DNA of 10,100 bases from Acetobacter sp. CAG:977 (GTDB lineage: Bacteria > Pseudomonadota > Alphaproteobacteria > CAAGCB01 > CAG-977). The DNA is taken from the NCBI GenBank assembly GCA_000434295.1, contig HF994928.1:101936-112035 (forward strand). The letters are read 5' to 3'. Shown here in pieces: positions 1 through 7,669 of the stretch. Each line of letters begins with the position of its first letter. Within the stretch, counting starts at the first letter, position 1. Below the pieces are notes generated by a model. The model had not been told where the DNA came from. It searched no databases and saw nothing but the letters and a program-made list of their open reading frames with translations. The position numbers were made by a program, and so were the translations under genes.

Positions 1-1755
1 GCCGCCGCCGTGCTCGACAACGACAGCCAAAGCATAACGCGGAGCCTTCGCAGGGCCAAAGGCGACAAATAAAGCGTGGTTTCTGTCTTTCCACGGCAAA
101 TCATCCTGATCTTTTAATCCTTCTTCGCGTTCTTTTAACGTAATGCGCTTTACCTGCGTTGTTCCCGTTTTCCCGGCGATTCTTTTGCCGTCAACATCAA
201 CAAATGCCGGCCGCCCCGTTCCGCGAGGATGATTCACGACATCTATCATGGCTTCACGAATAAGCTTCAGATGATGCTTGGATATATTTAAAATTTCGCC
301 TTTCTGCGTTTGCGTTTTTCTGTCTTTGGGAACCAGCAGCGTCGGCGTTACTTTGCGACCGCCGTTCGCAATCGCCGCTACCATTACCGCCAATTGAATC
401 GGCGTGCAGGAAATAAATCCCTGACCGATCCCGACGTTATAAGTATCCCCTTGAAGCCACTGTTCGCCCAGACGATATTCTTTCCATTTTCGGTTCGGCA
501 TTAACCCTTTCTTTTCTCCGGGCAGGTCAATCCCCGTCAATGAACCGAACCCCAAACGTTCTGCCATCGCGGAAATTCGATCAATCCCCGTACGTCGTGC
601 GACTTCGTAAAAATATATGTCGCAAGAATGGCGAAACGCTTCTTTTAAATTCAAATTGCCGTGTCCGGTACCCTTCCAACAATGGAATTTGTGATTTCCC
701 ATCATTGTATAGCCGCCGCAAAAAATCTTTGTTTCGGGCGTAATCACCCCTGCTTCCAGCGCTGCAAGAGCCACAACCATCTTAAACGTAGAGCCCGGAG
801 AATAAAGTCCGCTAATGGCTTTATTCAGCATCGGCGCACGAGGATTTGAGGACAAGACATCCCATTCTTCCGATGACAGCCCGTGATTTAACGCATTGGG
901 ATCAAACGCCGGCGTAGAAACCAAAGCCAAAACCTCGCCCGTATAAATATCCAATAATACGGCCGAAGCGCTTTCTTTTTTCATTTTGTCATAGGCTATC
1001 TTTTGAAGTCGCACGTCTATGGACAACGGCAAAGTCCGTCCCGGAATGCCTTCATCGCGCTCAATTTCGCGAATAATCCGCCCCACCGCATTCACTTCAA
1101 CGCGCTGAGCCCCTTCTTTTCCGCGCAGTTCCGCTTCATGCTCCAGCTCTATTCCCGATTTGCCGACCCGAAATCCCGGCAAACGAAGCAGCGGATTGCC
1201 CGAAGCCAATTCCATTTCGGAAACAACGCCGACATAACCGACCGCATGGGACAACAGTTCTTTTTCGGGATAGTAGCGGCTCAGACCTTCATCTATGATA
1301 ATCCCCGGCAAATCCGGCGCATTCAGCTGAATTGACGCCATTTCTTCCCAAGTTAAATTCTCTCGTATCGTAACGGGTGTAAAGTCTCGGGATCGGCGAA
1401 CATCGCGACGAATTCTTTGAATTTCTCCGTCGCTTAAAGGCAAAATCGCATTTAATGCTTCCAATGTGGCGTTCAAATTGCCTTCCGTTTGTTCCGAAAT
1501 GACCAACACCCGAAAGTTTTGATTGTTTTGCGCCAAAGGCACACCGAACCTGTCAAAAATCAAACCGCGCGGAGGCGCCAGCAAGCGCGTGCTGATTCTG
1601 TTTTCTTCCGCCAACGTCTTATAACGATCCGATTCAAGCACTTGAAGATAATACATTCTTGCCAACAACAGCGAAGACAGAAAAAGCTGTCCGCCGGCCA
1701 GCATGGCTGCCCGCCTTGAAAGCATTTTTCCCCTGTCGCCGTCGCGTGTAATCAT
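1..1755 (-). CDS. mrdA: Penicillin-binding protein 2 (peptidoglycan D,D-transpeptidase), 3' end outside window
   Basis: Class B penicillin-binding protein that cross-links new peptidoglycan during side-wall elongation, anchored in the inner membrane with its catalytic domain in the periplasm. The frame is open from ATG 1755 to base 1, giving 585 residues without a stop; the family is usually about 600-650, so only the C-terminus is missing. Visible parts: one N-terminal membrane segment at about 16-33; the dimerisation-domain signature RGLIFDR at 63-69; the active-site STFK with Ser322 and Lys325; the second motif SCD at 377-379 (PBP2 proteins have SxD here rather than SxN); and KTGT from Lys529. 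The visible end reads EHGGG, as is usual near the end of this family. The start ATG overlaps the mreD stop as ATGA, so translation is probably coupled. mrdB/rodA would be the expected next gene, but it lies outside. Identity is very secure from the motifs and neighbours. Confidence 0.96.
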   Translation of the reverse strand, partial: MITRDGDRGKMLSRRAAMLAGGQLFLSSLLLARMYYLQVLESDRYKTLAEENRISTRLLAPPRGLIFDRFGVPLAQNNQNFRVLVISEQTEGNLNATLEALNAILPLSDGEIQRIRRDVRRSRDFTPVTIRENLTWEEMASIQLNAPDLPGIIIDEGLSRYYPEKELLSHAVGYVGVVSEMELASGNPLLRLPGFRVGKSGIELEHEAELRGKEGAQRVEVNAVGRIIREIERDEGIPGRTLPLSIDVRLQKIAYDKMKKESASAVLLDIYTGEVLALVSTPAFDPNALNHGLSSEEWDVLSSNPRAPMLNKAISGLYSPGSTFKMVVALAALEAGVITPETKIFCGGYTMMGNHKFHCWKGTGHGNLNLKEAFRHSCDIYFYEVARRTGIDRISAMAERLGFGSLTGIDLPGEKKGLMPNRKWKEYRLGEQWLQGDTYNVGIGQGFISCTPIQLAVMVAAIANGGRKVTPTLLVPKDRKTQTQKGEILNISKHHLKLIREAMIDVVNHPRGTGRPAFVDVDGKRIAGKTGTTQVKRITLKEREEGLKDQDDLPWKDRNHALFVAFGPAKAPRYALAVVVEHGGG

Positions 1756-2288
1756 TTTTCCTTATCCAACAAATAAATATGCAACTTTGCGCACGGCCAT
1801 ACAATAGCCGGATAAGCCAGCACCAATAACAAACAACTGACAAAAGCAGATCCTATCGGTGTAAAGACCGCCAAACATACCGAAACAAAGAACCATTTTA
1901 AAAAGTAAGCTCCGAAAGCCAATATTGCGAATCCCGCCCAAACCAAAGAGAACGTTTTTCCGATTAAAAACCGGCGTTGAGTTTCCGTTACGATATAAAG
2001 CACGGTAAACGTCAACGTATTGACCCCCAAAGGCGTGCTTTCCAGCAAGTCCAAAGCCAGCCCCGTCAAAAAAGCGCTGACAACGGAAAAAGAATAAGGC
2101 CGATAAAGCGCCCAATAAAAAATCGGAACCAACACCCATGCGGGGCGAACCGACGAATATCCGGGAATATACGTCGGCGCAATGGAAAACAATAAAATCA
2201 ACAACGTCAGCAGTTTCGGAGAACACCGCCGCAACCATACTGCGCAACGAGTCAAAAAAGGCTGATTATCTAAGGCGAAGGCACGCAT
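1752..2288 (-). CDS. mreD: Rod shape-determining protein MreD
   Basis: Small integral membrane protein of the elongasome that works with MreC to connect cytoplasmic MreB filaments to the periplasmic wall synthases. It has 178 residues, a normal length for MreD. The protein is almost entirely hydrophobic, with probable membrane segments near 24-42, 49-62, 66-84, 90-104, 112-141 (perhaps two helices) and 147-166, and a short charged tail. The segment SFSVVSAFLTGLALDLLES, followed by PLGVNTL, is typical of MreD: a polar Asp80 within the third helix, then a Pro-Leu-Gly turn. The start at ATG 2288 lies 19 bases inside the end of mreC and has no clear Shine-Dalgarno sequence, which suggests translational coupling. 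The stop overlaps the mrdA start by four bases. MreD sequences diverge strongly, so context carries part of the call. Confidence 0.93.
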   Translation of the reverse strand: MRAFALDNQPFLTRCAVWLRRCSPKLLTLLILLFSIAPTYIPGYSSVRPAWVLVPIFYWALYRPYSFSVVSAFLTGLALDLLESTPLGVNTLTFTVLYIVTETQRRFLIGKTFSLVWAGFAILAFGAYFLKWFFVSVCLAVFTPIGSAFVSCLLLVLAYPAIVWPCAKLHIYLLDKEK

Positions 2289-3139
2289 GGCAAATCCGGA
2301 AGCAAGCCGGAAAGCCCGTAATCTACGATACGGACGATTTCCAAGCGGTTACGGTTAAAAAACGGTCGGACGCGAATCACGCCGTCGGCAACCGAAGTAA
2401 TAACCCCGACGGGAAGCCCTGCCGGATAAACACCGGCCATGCCGGATGTTACGACGCGGTCTCCGACCGAAACCTGAACATTGTTCGGCAAAGAATTCAG
2501 CTGAGGATATTCGCTGTTATCTCCCGACAAAATTGCCGGAGCGTCGAGCGGCTCGACCTTGACCGGCACGCGCGAGTTAATATCCGTAATCAGCAAAATG
2601 CGTGCGGCATTTACCCCGACGGAAGCTATTCTTCCTACCAATCCGTCGCCCGTTAAAACGACGTTTCCCTTTTCGATTTCCTGTTTTTGTCCGACGAATG
2701 CAATCAAAGACTGGGCGAAAGAATTTCCCGTATCGGCAATCACGCGCGAAGAAATGGAAATCGCTTCGGGCGGCGGCACATATTTCAGCAAATCCGCCAA
2801 ATAAATATTTTCTTTGCGCAGACGATCAATTTCCAGCTTTGAAAGCGCCAAACGCTCGTTTTCCGCGCGCAGTCTGGCATTTTCCTTGCGAATGGCTGCC
2901 AATTCATGAATATTTTCGACAAATGCCGAAATAGATTCGGCAGGTTTTGAAAGCAATGCCAAAACGGGCGTTGCGATATCGTTGAATAAAATACGCCCTT
3001 TTTCGACCAGATAAGTATCGGCTTTGCCCAATAACATTACGCCGAAAGCAAGCATAACCATAGCCAGAAGAGCAAATTTCTGTAACTTGGTTTTTATTTT
3101 ATGCAAGGAAGGCAGGCTTCCCGTATGCTGCTTTCCCAT
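2270..3139 (-). CDS. mreC: Rod shape-determining protein MreC
   Basis: Bitopic inner-membrane protein whose periplasmic domain scaffolds and activates PBP2 in the elongation machinery. It has 289 residues. After a basic N-terminus there is one membrane helix at about 21-39, then a long charged coiled-coil region at about 68-119 (repeated ENARLRAENERL type heptads), then the beta-rich MreC domain at about 126-275 with the glycine turns GDGLVGRIASVG, SGDNSEYPQL and VGDRVVTSGMAGVYPAGLPVG. The C-terminus ends soon after the domain with a short proline-rich tail. The start is ATG 3139, supported by AGAAGGA at 3149-3155, nine bases upstream. It follows mreB after 65 bases that contain a terminator, so it depends on readthrough or on an unrecognised promoter in or before that gap. 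It overlaps mreD by 19 bases. Confidence 0.96.
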   Translation of the reverse strand: MGKQHTGSLPSLHKIKTKLQKFALLAMVMLAFGVMLLGKADTYLVEKGRILFNDIATPVLALLSKPAESISAFVENIHELAAIRKENARLRAENERLALSKLEIDRLRKENIYLADLLKYVPPPEAISISSRVIADTGNSFAQSLIAFVGQKQEIEKGNVVLTGDGLVGRIASVGVNAARILLITDINSRVPVKVEPLDAPAILSGDNSEYPQLNSLPNNVQVSVGDRVVTSGMAGVYPAGLPVGVITSVADGVIRVRPFFNRNRLEIVRIVDYGLSGLLPDLPCVPSP

Positions 3140-3161
3140 GCTCGGGCGTCCTTCTCACAAG

Positions 3162-3194
3162 AAAAAAGCGGCGCCGACCGTTCGCGGGCGCCGC
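3162..3194 (-). terminator. Rho-independent terminator between mreB and mreC
   Basis: Reading the minus strand after the mreB stop, GCGGCGCC (3187-3194) pairs perfectly with GGCGCCGC (3168-3175) around an 11-base loop, and the stem is followed directly by six T (3162-3167). The eight-base GC-only stem plus T-run is a textbook intrinsic terminator for minus-strand transcription. Because mreC begins only 22 bases further on, it probably works as a partial terminator that lowers mreCD-mrdA expression relative to mreB. The degree of readthrough cannot be read from the sequence. Confidence 0.88.
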
Positions 3195-3204
3195 AATAAA
3201 CAAA

Positions 3205-4245
3205 TCAGTACATCGTTGACAGAGCGTTACGGAATTTATTGATGCTTTCCAACGCACGTCCCGTTCCCATAGCCACGCATGTCAAAGGATCTTCGGCGAT
3301 GGATACGGGCAATCCCGTTGATTTGCGCAATACGCGGTCAAGGTTCGTCAACAACGCGCCGCCGCCCGTCAAAACAATACCCTTGTCCACAATGTCCGCC
3401 GCCAATTCGGGAGCCGTATGTTCCAAAGCGACTTTGACGGCTTCAACGATCTGGCTGATGGGTTCTGCCAAGCTTTCGGCGATCTGGCGTTCGGAAATCG
3501 TCAGTTCTTTGGGTACGCCGTTCATCAAATCACGCCCCTTAATTTCCATGGTGCGTCCTTCGCCCTGTTCCGGAGGACACGCCGAACCGATGGCTTTCTT
3601 TATGCGTTCTGCAGACCCTTCGCCGACCAGCAAGTTATGATTACGGCGAATATACGCAATAATGGCTTCATCCATCTTGTCCCCGCCGACGCGAACAGAG
3701 CGGGCGAAAACAATATCACCCAAAGCCAAAACGGCAACTTCGGTCGTACCGCCGCCGATATCGACAACCATGCTGCCGGTCGGTTCCGTCACGGGCAGGC
3801 TGGCACCGATCGCCGCCGCCATCGGTTCTTCAATCAGGAAAACGCGACGAGCACCGGCGGCTTCGGCGGATTCCTGAATCGCGCGGCGTTCAACGGCCGT
3901 CGATCCCGACGGAACACAAATAACAATCAGCGGAGAAACAAAATTACGACGATTGTGCGCTTTGTAAATAAAATGCTTAATCATTTCTTCGGCGACTTCA
4001 AAATCGGCAATCACGCCGTCGCGCAACGGACGGATCGCATGTATCGTGCCGGGAGTACGTCCCAACATTTGCTTGGCTTCATCACCGACGGCCAGAACCT
4101 GTTTCTTTCCTTTGTTTTCGGCAATGGCAACAACGGACGGTTCGTTCAAAACGATGCCGCGCCCCTTTACGTATACCAAAGTATTTGCCGTTCCTAAATC
4201 TATGGCCATATCCGCGGACAGCCAGCCGGTCAGTTTTGAAAGCAT
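3205..4245 (-). CDS. mreB: Rod shape-determining protein MreB (bacterial actin)
   Basis: Cytoplasmic ATP-binding actin homologue that forms membrane-bound filaments and guides side-wall synthesis. It has 346 residues from ATG 4245, the usual family length. Actin-fold motifs: phosphate-1 DLGTAN at 16-21, catalytic Glu140 within FLIEEPMAAAIG, phosphate-2 VDIGGGTTEV at 161-170, and the adenosine motif VLTGGGALL at 291-299. The amphipathic N-terminus MLSKLTGWLS fits membrane binding. The frame is open to an upstream ATG at 4314, but that would add 23 residues not seen in the family (rich in Arg, Trp and Tyr); the start at 4245 has GAGAGG at 4250-4255 and matches the family N-terminus. It lies 94 bases after miaA on the same strand, which leaves room for its own promoter, and is followed by a strong terminator, so it is likely also made as a single-gene transcript. 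Confidence 0.98.
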   Translation of the reverse strand: MLSKLTGWLSADMAIDLGTANTLVYVKGRGIVLNEPSVVAIAENKGKKQVLAVGDEAKQMLGRTPGTIHAIRPLRDGVIADFEVAEEMIKHFIYKAHNRRNFVSPLIVICVPSGSTAVERRAIQESAEAAGARRVFLIEEPMAAAIGASLPVTEPTGSMVVDIGGGTTEVAVLALGDIVFARSVRVGGDKMDEAIIAYIRRNHNLLVGEGSAERIKKAIGSACPPEQGEGRTMEIKGRDLMNGVPKELTISERQIAESLAEPISQIVEAVKVALEHTAPELAADIVDKGIVLTGGGALLTNLDRVLRKSTGLPVSIAEDPLTCVAMGTGRALESINKFRNALSTMY

Positions 4246-4286
4246 TTGCCCTCTCAAATAAAATAAAGTTTCTCCATAACGCCAAG

Positions 4287-4314
4287 TAATAACGCACGCG
4301 CGCCCGTTAGACAA
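4287..4314 (-). promoter_or_regulatory. Possible mreB promoter
   Basis: In the 94-base gap before mreB, the minus strand has TTGTCT (4309-4314) and TTATTA (4287-4292) separated by 16 bases, a weak sigma-70-like pair. The spacer is GC-rich and the -10 box matches TATAAT in only four of six positions. The presence of a promoter somewhere here is plausible from the gap and the terminator after mreB, but this exact site is a guess. Confidence 0.25.
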
Positions 4315-4339
4315 GCGGTTATATACTCAATTCTCAAAT

Positions 4340-5299
4340 TTATGACAAGAATTGTAAAACCTTGGTTAATATTGCATCAAAATCGCCGTCAACAACCGTC
4401 AAATCCGATTTAAAACGATGCTTGAACCACGTCGTTTGCCGCTTGGCATAATTGCGCGTCATTTGCTTGGCATGATCTTCCGCCTCTGCCATAGACAGTT
4501 CGCCCTTTAAAACTCCTGAAAGCTCTTTGACGCCGATGGCTTTCATAATCAGAGAATCCGACGGAGGATTTTTTGACAGCAATACCCGAACTTCCTCCAT
4601 GGCGCCGCCGCTTAACATTTTTGAAAAACGCTCGTTACAACGCGCATACAAAACTTCTCGCGGCGGCAAAACCAAAATGTTCAAATAGCTCGCCTCAACG
4701 GCTTTTTTTAACGGCAATGATTGCCAATAAACTATACTTTTCCCCGTCGCTTCAAAAATTTCGGCGGCACGGATTAAACGCTGAGGATCCGTCAAACGAA
4801 CTTGCGGATCCTTTTTAATAAAATCCGATAAAAATTTTTCATATCCCTGTCGCTCGAAACGTTCCCTTACCGTCGCTCTGACGTCTTCGCCGACTTCGGG
4901 CAACGGAGAAATCCCCTCTTCCAACGTTTGGATGTACATCCCCGTGCCGCCCGCCAAAATCGGAACTCGTTCGGATTTTAGAACATTTTCGATTTCTTTT
5001 GCCGCCAAGCTTGCCCAACTTGCCGCCGAGCATTTCTGATTCGCGTCAAGAAAACCGTAAAGCTTATGGTCAACCTTTTTTGTTTCGCCGTCCAAAGGTC
5101 TTGCCGTCAGGGTCGGAACATCTTTATAAACCTGCATGCTGTCGGCGTTTATCACGACACCGTTTATTCTTTCCGCCAACCTTAATGCCAGCCCCGATTT
5201 TCCGGAAGCCGTCGGACCGCCGAAAACTATTACTTTTCTGTTTCGATTTTTTGAAGTACAAAAAGAAACGGTTTTTTCATTGTTGCTCATGGAGGTCAT
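4340..5299 (-). CDS. miaA: tRNA dimethylallyltransferase (tRNA A37 isopentenyltransferase)
   Basis: Transfers a dimethylallyl group from DMAPP to N6 of adenosine 37 in tRNAs reading UNN codons; cytoplasmic. From ATG 5299 it has 319 residues, normal for the family. Motifs: P-loop GPTASGKS at 28-35, DSMQVY at 53-58 (contact with the flipped-out adenosine), GGTGMY at 117-122, and AKRQTTWFKHR near the C-terminus. The frame is open to ATG 5371, but the extra 24 residues lie over the divergent DUF1015 gene and do not look like MiaA. ATG 5290 (316 residues) is the other candidate; 5299 is preferred because AAGGGA lies at 5311-5316, though 11 bases away is rather far. Its neighbour downstream on the same strand is mreB. 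No separate terminator is evident between them, so some mreB transcription may start in front of miaA. Function is secure; the start is not. Confidence 0.95.
   Translation of the reverse strand: MTSMSNNEKTVSFCTSKNRNRKVIVFGGPTASGKSGLALRLAERINGVVINADSMQVYKDVPTLTARPLDGETKKVDHKLYGFLDANQKCSAASWASLAAKEIENVLKSERVPILAGGTGMYIQTLEEGISPLPEVGEDVRATVRERFERQGYEKFLSDFIKKDPQVRLTDPQRLIRAAEIFEATGKSIVYWQSLPLKKAVEASYLNILVLPPREVLYARCNERFSKMLSGGAMEEVRVLLSKNPPSDSLIMKAIGVKELSGVLKGELSMAEAEDHAKQMTRNYAKRQTTWFKHRFKSDLTVVDGDFDAILTKVLQFLS
5291..5296 (+). promoter_or_regulatory. Shine-Dalgarno deciding the DUF1015 gene start
   Basis: GGAGGT at 5291-5296 is the best ribosome-binding site in this part of the plus strand. 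It lies four bases before GTG 5301, which gives a protein N-terminus matching the DUF1015 family, and it overlaps the in-frame ATG 5289, which therefore cannot use it. The site lies within the coding sequence of miaA on the other strand. Confidence 0.7.
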
Positions 5300-5300
5300 T

Positions 5301-6551
5301 GTGCAAGCAGTCCCTTTGTTTCGCCCGTTTAAAGGTATCCGACCCGTTCCGCAATACGCTGCCGACGTCATTGCACCGCCCTATGATGTCCTGAATGCGG
5401 ACGAAGCTCGCGAAAAAGCTGCCGGAAAACCGTTTTCATTTCTGCACATTTCCAAAGCTGAAATCGATTTGCCGAAAGGAACAGACCCTTATTCTTCCGA
5501 AGTGTACGCGAAATCTGCGGAAAATTACAATAAAATGCTGCAGGACGGCATTTTGAAACAAGACGAAAAACCTTGCTATTACGTTTATAAAGCCGTTATG
5601 GGCAATCACGTCCAAACAGGATTGGCCGTCGCGGCAAGCGTCGAAGAATACGATAAAAACCGCATCAGAAAACACGAATTTACCCGCGTCGACAAAGAAG
5701 ACGACCGAGTTCGGCAAATTGATGCTTTAAACGCTCAGACGGGACCAGTCCTGCTGGCGTATCGCGATAATAAAACCGTTGCCGACATTATTCATAAAAC
5801 CGTCGCTTCTTCCTCTCCTGCTTATGAAGTAGAAGGAGAAAACGGCGTTATTCATTCTTTATGGGTCATTGATGACGATGCGGATATAAAAATCATTTCC
5901 GATGAATTTGCCAAAACGGAAACGGTTTATATTGCCGACGGTCATCACCGTTCTGCCGCGGCTTCGCGCGTCGCCAAAAAACGTGCGCAAGAAAATCCGA
6001 ACCATACGGGCAAAGAAGATTACAATTTCTTTTTAGCCGTTGCCTTTCCCGTCAGCGAAATGAAAATTTTGGATTATAACCGTCTGATCAAGGACCTGAA
6101 CGGCATGGATACCGACGATTTAATACAGGCTTTGGCAAAAGACTTTGTCATTCTGCCGAAGGATAAAACGCCTGCCGCCCCCGTGCGCCCCCATTCTTTC
6201 GGAATGTACATTGACGGTCAATGGTACCTGCTGGGATTAAAAGAGCTTCCGAAAACGGACGACCCCGTCAAGTTGTTGGATGTCAGTTTGCTGTCGGATT
6301 TGGTATTGTCGCCTTTGCTCGGCATCAAAGACCCCAGAACGGACAAAAGGATTGACTTTGTCGGGGGAATGAGAGGCTTAAAAGAACTGGAGCGCCGCGT
6401 TGACAGCAAAGAAATGGCAGTTGCTTTTGCCATGTATCCGACCCTGATGGAAGATTTAATGGCGGTTGCGGACAGCAATCAGATGATGCCGCCCAAATCA
6501 ACTTGGTTTGAGCCTAAACTGGCTGACGGGATGGTTTCAAATCCGATTTGA
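5301..6551 (+). CDS. DUF1015 family protein with DGHHR motif
   Basis: Conserved protein of unknown biochemical function, predicted cytoplasmic (no signal peptide or membrane segment). It has 416 residues from GTG 5301. The N-terminus has the family signature PFKGIRPVP followed by IAPPYDVLNADEA. In the middle lies the best-conserved stretch, IADGHHRSAAASR, with Asp213, His215, His216 and Arg217. The C-terminal part contains DFVGGMRGLKELE and MMPPKSTWFEPK, also usual for the family. The DGHHR core recalls the ParB/sulfiredoxin-like fold, where such residues sit at a nucleotide site; that link is inference. The open frame extends to ATG 5136, but the extra 55 residues overlap miaA. GTG is chosen because GGAGGT precedes it and the family N-terminus begins there. 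It is divergent from miaA and convergent with the aldo/keto reductase gene, so it appears to be a single-gene transcript. Confidence 0.9.
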   Translation: MQAVPLFRPFKGIRPVPQYAADVIAPPYDVLNADEAREKAAGKPFSFLHISKAEIDLPKGTDPYSSEVYAKSAENYNKMLQDGILKQDEKPCYYVYKAVMGNHVQTGLAVAASVEEYDKNRIRKHEFTRVDKEDDRVRQIDALNAQTGPVLLAYRDNKTVADIIHKTVASSSPAYEVEGENGVIHSLWVIDDDADIKIISDEFAKTETVYIADGHHRSAAASRVAKKRAQENPNHTGKEDYNFFLAVAFPVSEMKILDYNRLIKDLNGMDTDDLIQALAKDFVILPKDKTPAAPVRPHSFGMYIDGQWYLLGLKELPKTDDPVKLLDVSLLSDLVLSPLLGIKDPRTDKRIDFVGGMRGLKELERRVDSKEMAVAFAMYPTLMEDLMAVADSNQMMPPKSTWFEPKLADGMVSNPI

Positions 6552-6571
6552 ACGGCATATAAACAGGCTCT

Positions 6572-7657
6572 TTATTTGTCGATTTGACTTTCGGTAAACG
6601 GATCTGCCCGATGCCCCGTTAATTTTATTCGGGCATATTCTTTGTCAAAAGATTCCAGCTCTTGCTTTGACATTCTTCCGGCTTGAGCGGCTTGAAGAAA
6701 TTCATCCAAATGATCGGGATTCGTTGTCCCCGGAATAGGAACGGCATCTTGTTTTTTTGAAAGAATCCATGCCAAAGAAAATTGCGCCGGCGTTATTTCT
6801 TTTCTTCTTGCCCACTTTTTAATTAAATCGACCAAAGGCATATTTTGCTTTAGCGCTTCGGGCGTAAAACGCGGCAAAGTCGAACGGCGATCTTTCGGAG
6901 AAAAACGGCTGTTTTCATTTATCACGCCGGTTAAAAAAGCTCTTCCTAACGGACAATACGGAACAAAGCCTATTCCTAATTTTTCCAGTGTCGGGAATAT
7001 CTTTTGTTCCGGCTCGCGCCACCAAACGGCATATTCGCTTTGAACCGCACTGAGCTGACAAACTTTGTGAGCTTTTTCAATAGAGCGCGCCGAAGCTTCC
7101 GACATTCCCCAATGCAATACTTTTCCTTCTTTGATTAAATCTTGAACCGTGCCGGCGACTTCTTCCGCCGGAACAAACGGATCAACGCGATGCTGGTACA
7201 ACAAGTCAATATAATCTGTCCGCAACCGCCTTAAAGAGCCTTCAACAGCACGGCGAATGTGGTCAGGACGGCTGTTTAAATATGTCGGACGCCCTTCTTC
7301 AACTCCAAAACCGAATTTCGTTGCGATCTTTACTTGTTTGCGAAACGGTGCCAATGCTTCACCGACCCATTCTTCGCTGGTATAAGGACCGTAGACTTCC
7401 GCCGTGTCAAAAAAAGTAACACCTTTATCAAAGGCTCGGCGAATTAATGAAACCATTTTATCTTTTTCATAATAACCGCCGTAATATCCGACCATCGGCA
7501 AACAGCCTAACCCTATGCTTGATACCTTCAGGTTTCCAAGACTGCGAAAGGTCTTCTCTTTACTGTCTTTTGAAGAAAAAGACCGAACGCCGGCAACGGC
7601 TCCGGCAACAACCAAAGCCGACCCTGCTGATATTTTTAAAAATTCTCTTCTGTTCAT
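6572..7657 (-). CDS. Tat-exported aldo/keto reductase
   Basis: NAD(P)H-dependent reductase of the aldo/keto reductase superfamily, likely acting on an aldehyde, ketone or quinone-like substrate. It has 361 residues. The N-terminus MNRREFLKISAGSALVVAGA is a twin-arginine signal (RREFLK, then a hydrophobic alanine-rich stretch), so the folded enzyme with bound cofactor is probably sent to the periplasm. The catalytic tetrad is complete: Asp84 and Tyr89 in FDTAEVYG, Lys114 in ATKFG, and His156 in LYQHRVDP. The cofactor-binding end is visible as PIPGTTNPDHLDE, which suits NADPH. The start ATG 7657 has AAGGAG at 7665-7670, seven bases upstream, overlapping the stop of the gene before it. It is the last gene of a three-gene operon. 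Its 3' end meets the convergent DUF1015 gene after 20 bases, with no hairpin. The substrate is unknown. Confidence 0.93.
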   Translation of the reverse strand: MNRREFLKISAGSALVVAGAVAGVRSFSSKDSKEKTFRSLGNLKVSSIGLGCLPMVGYYGGYYEKDKMVSLIRRAFDKGVTFFDTAEVYGPYTSEEWVGEALAPFRKQVKIATKFGFGVEEGRPTYLNSRPDHIRRAVEGSLRRLRTDYIDLLYQHRVDPFVPAEEVAGTVQDLIKEGKVLHWGMSEASARSIEKAHKVCQLSAVQSEYAVWWREPEQKIFPTLEKLGIGFVPYCPLGRAFLTGVINENSRFSPKDRRSTLPRFTPEALKQNMPLVDLIKKWARRKEITPAQFSLAWILSKKQDAVPIPGTTNPDHLDEFLQAAQAGRMSKQELESFDKEYARIKLTGHRADPFTESQIDK

Positions 7658-7669
7658 CGGAATTCTCCT

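Noticed and set aside
1634..1843. 69-codon minus-strand frame across the mreD/mrdA junction
   Set aside because: Out-of-frame shadow of the ends of mreD and mrdA, which are joined by a normal ATGA overlap.
1762..2247. Second long minus-strand frame within mreD
   Set aside because: Shifted frame of mreD; the other frame has the MreD membrane pattern and fits the overlaps with mreC and mrdA.
2138..2656. 172-codon plus-strand frame over mreC/mreD
   Set aside because: Antisense to two well-supported genes, no domain and no ribosome-binding site of note.
3418..4197. Open frame of 259 codons on the plus strand opposite mreB
   Set aside because: Lies wholly antisense to a complete, motif-perfect mreB; its translation is low-complexity in Asn, Arg and Gly with no recognisable domain.
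4246..4314. N-terminal extension of mreB to ATG 4314
   Set aside because: Adds 23 residues absent from MreB proteins, while ATG 4245 has a Shine-Dalgarno and the family N-terminus.
5136..5300. N-terminal extension of the DUF1015 protein to ATG 5136 (or ATG 5289)
   Set aside because: The extension is antisense to miaA including its P-loop region and unlike the family; ATG 5289 overlaps the only good ribosome-binding site, which instead fits GTG 5301.
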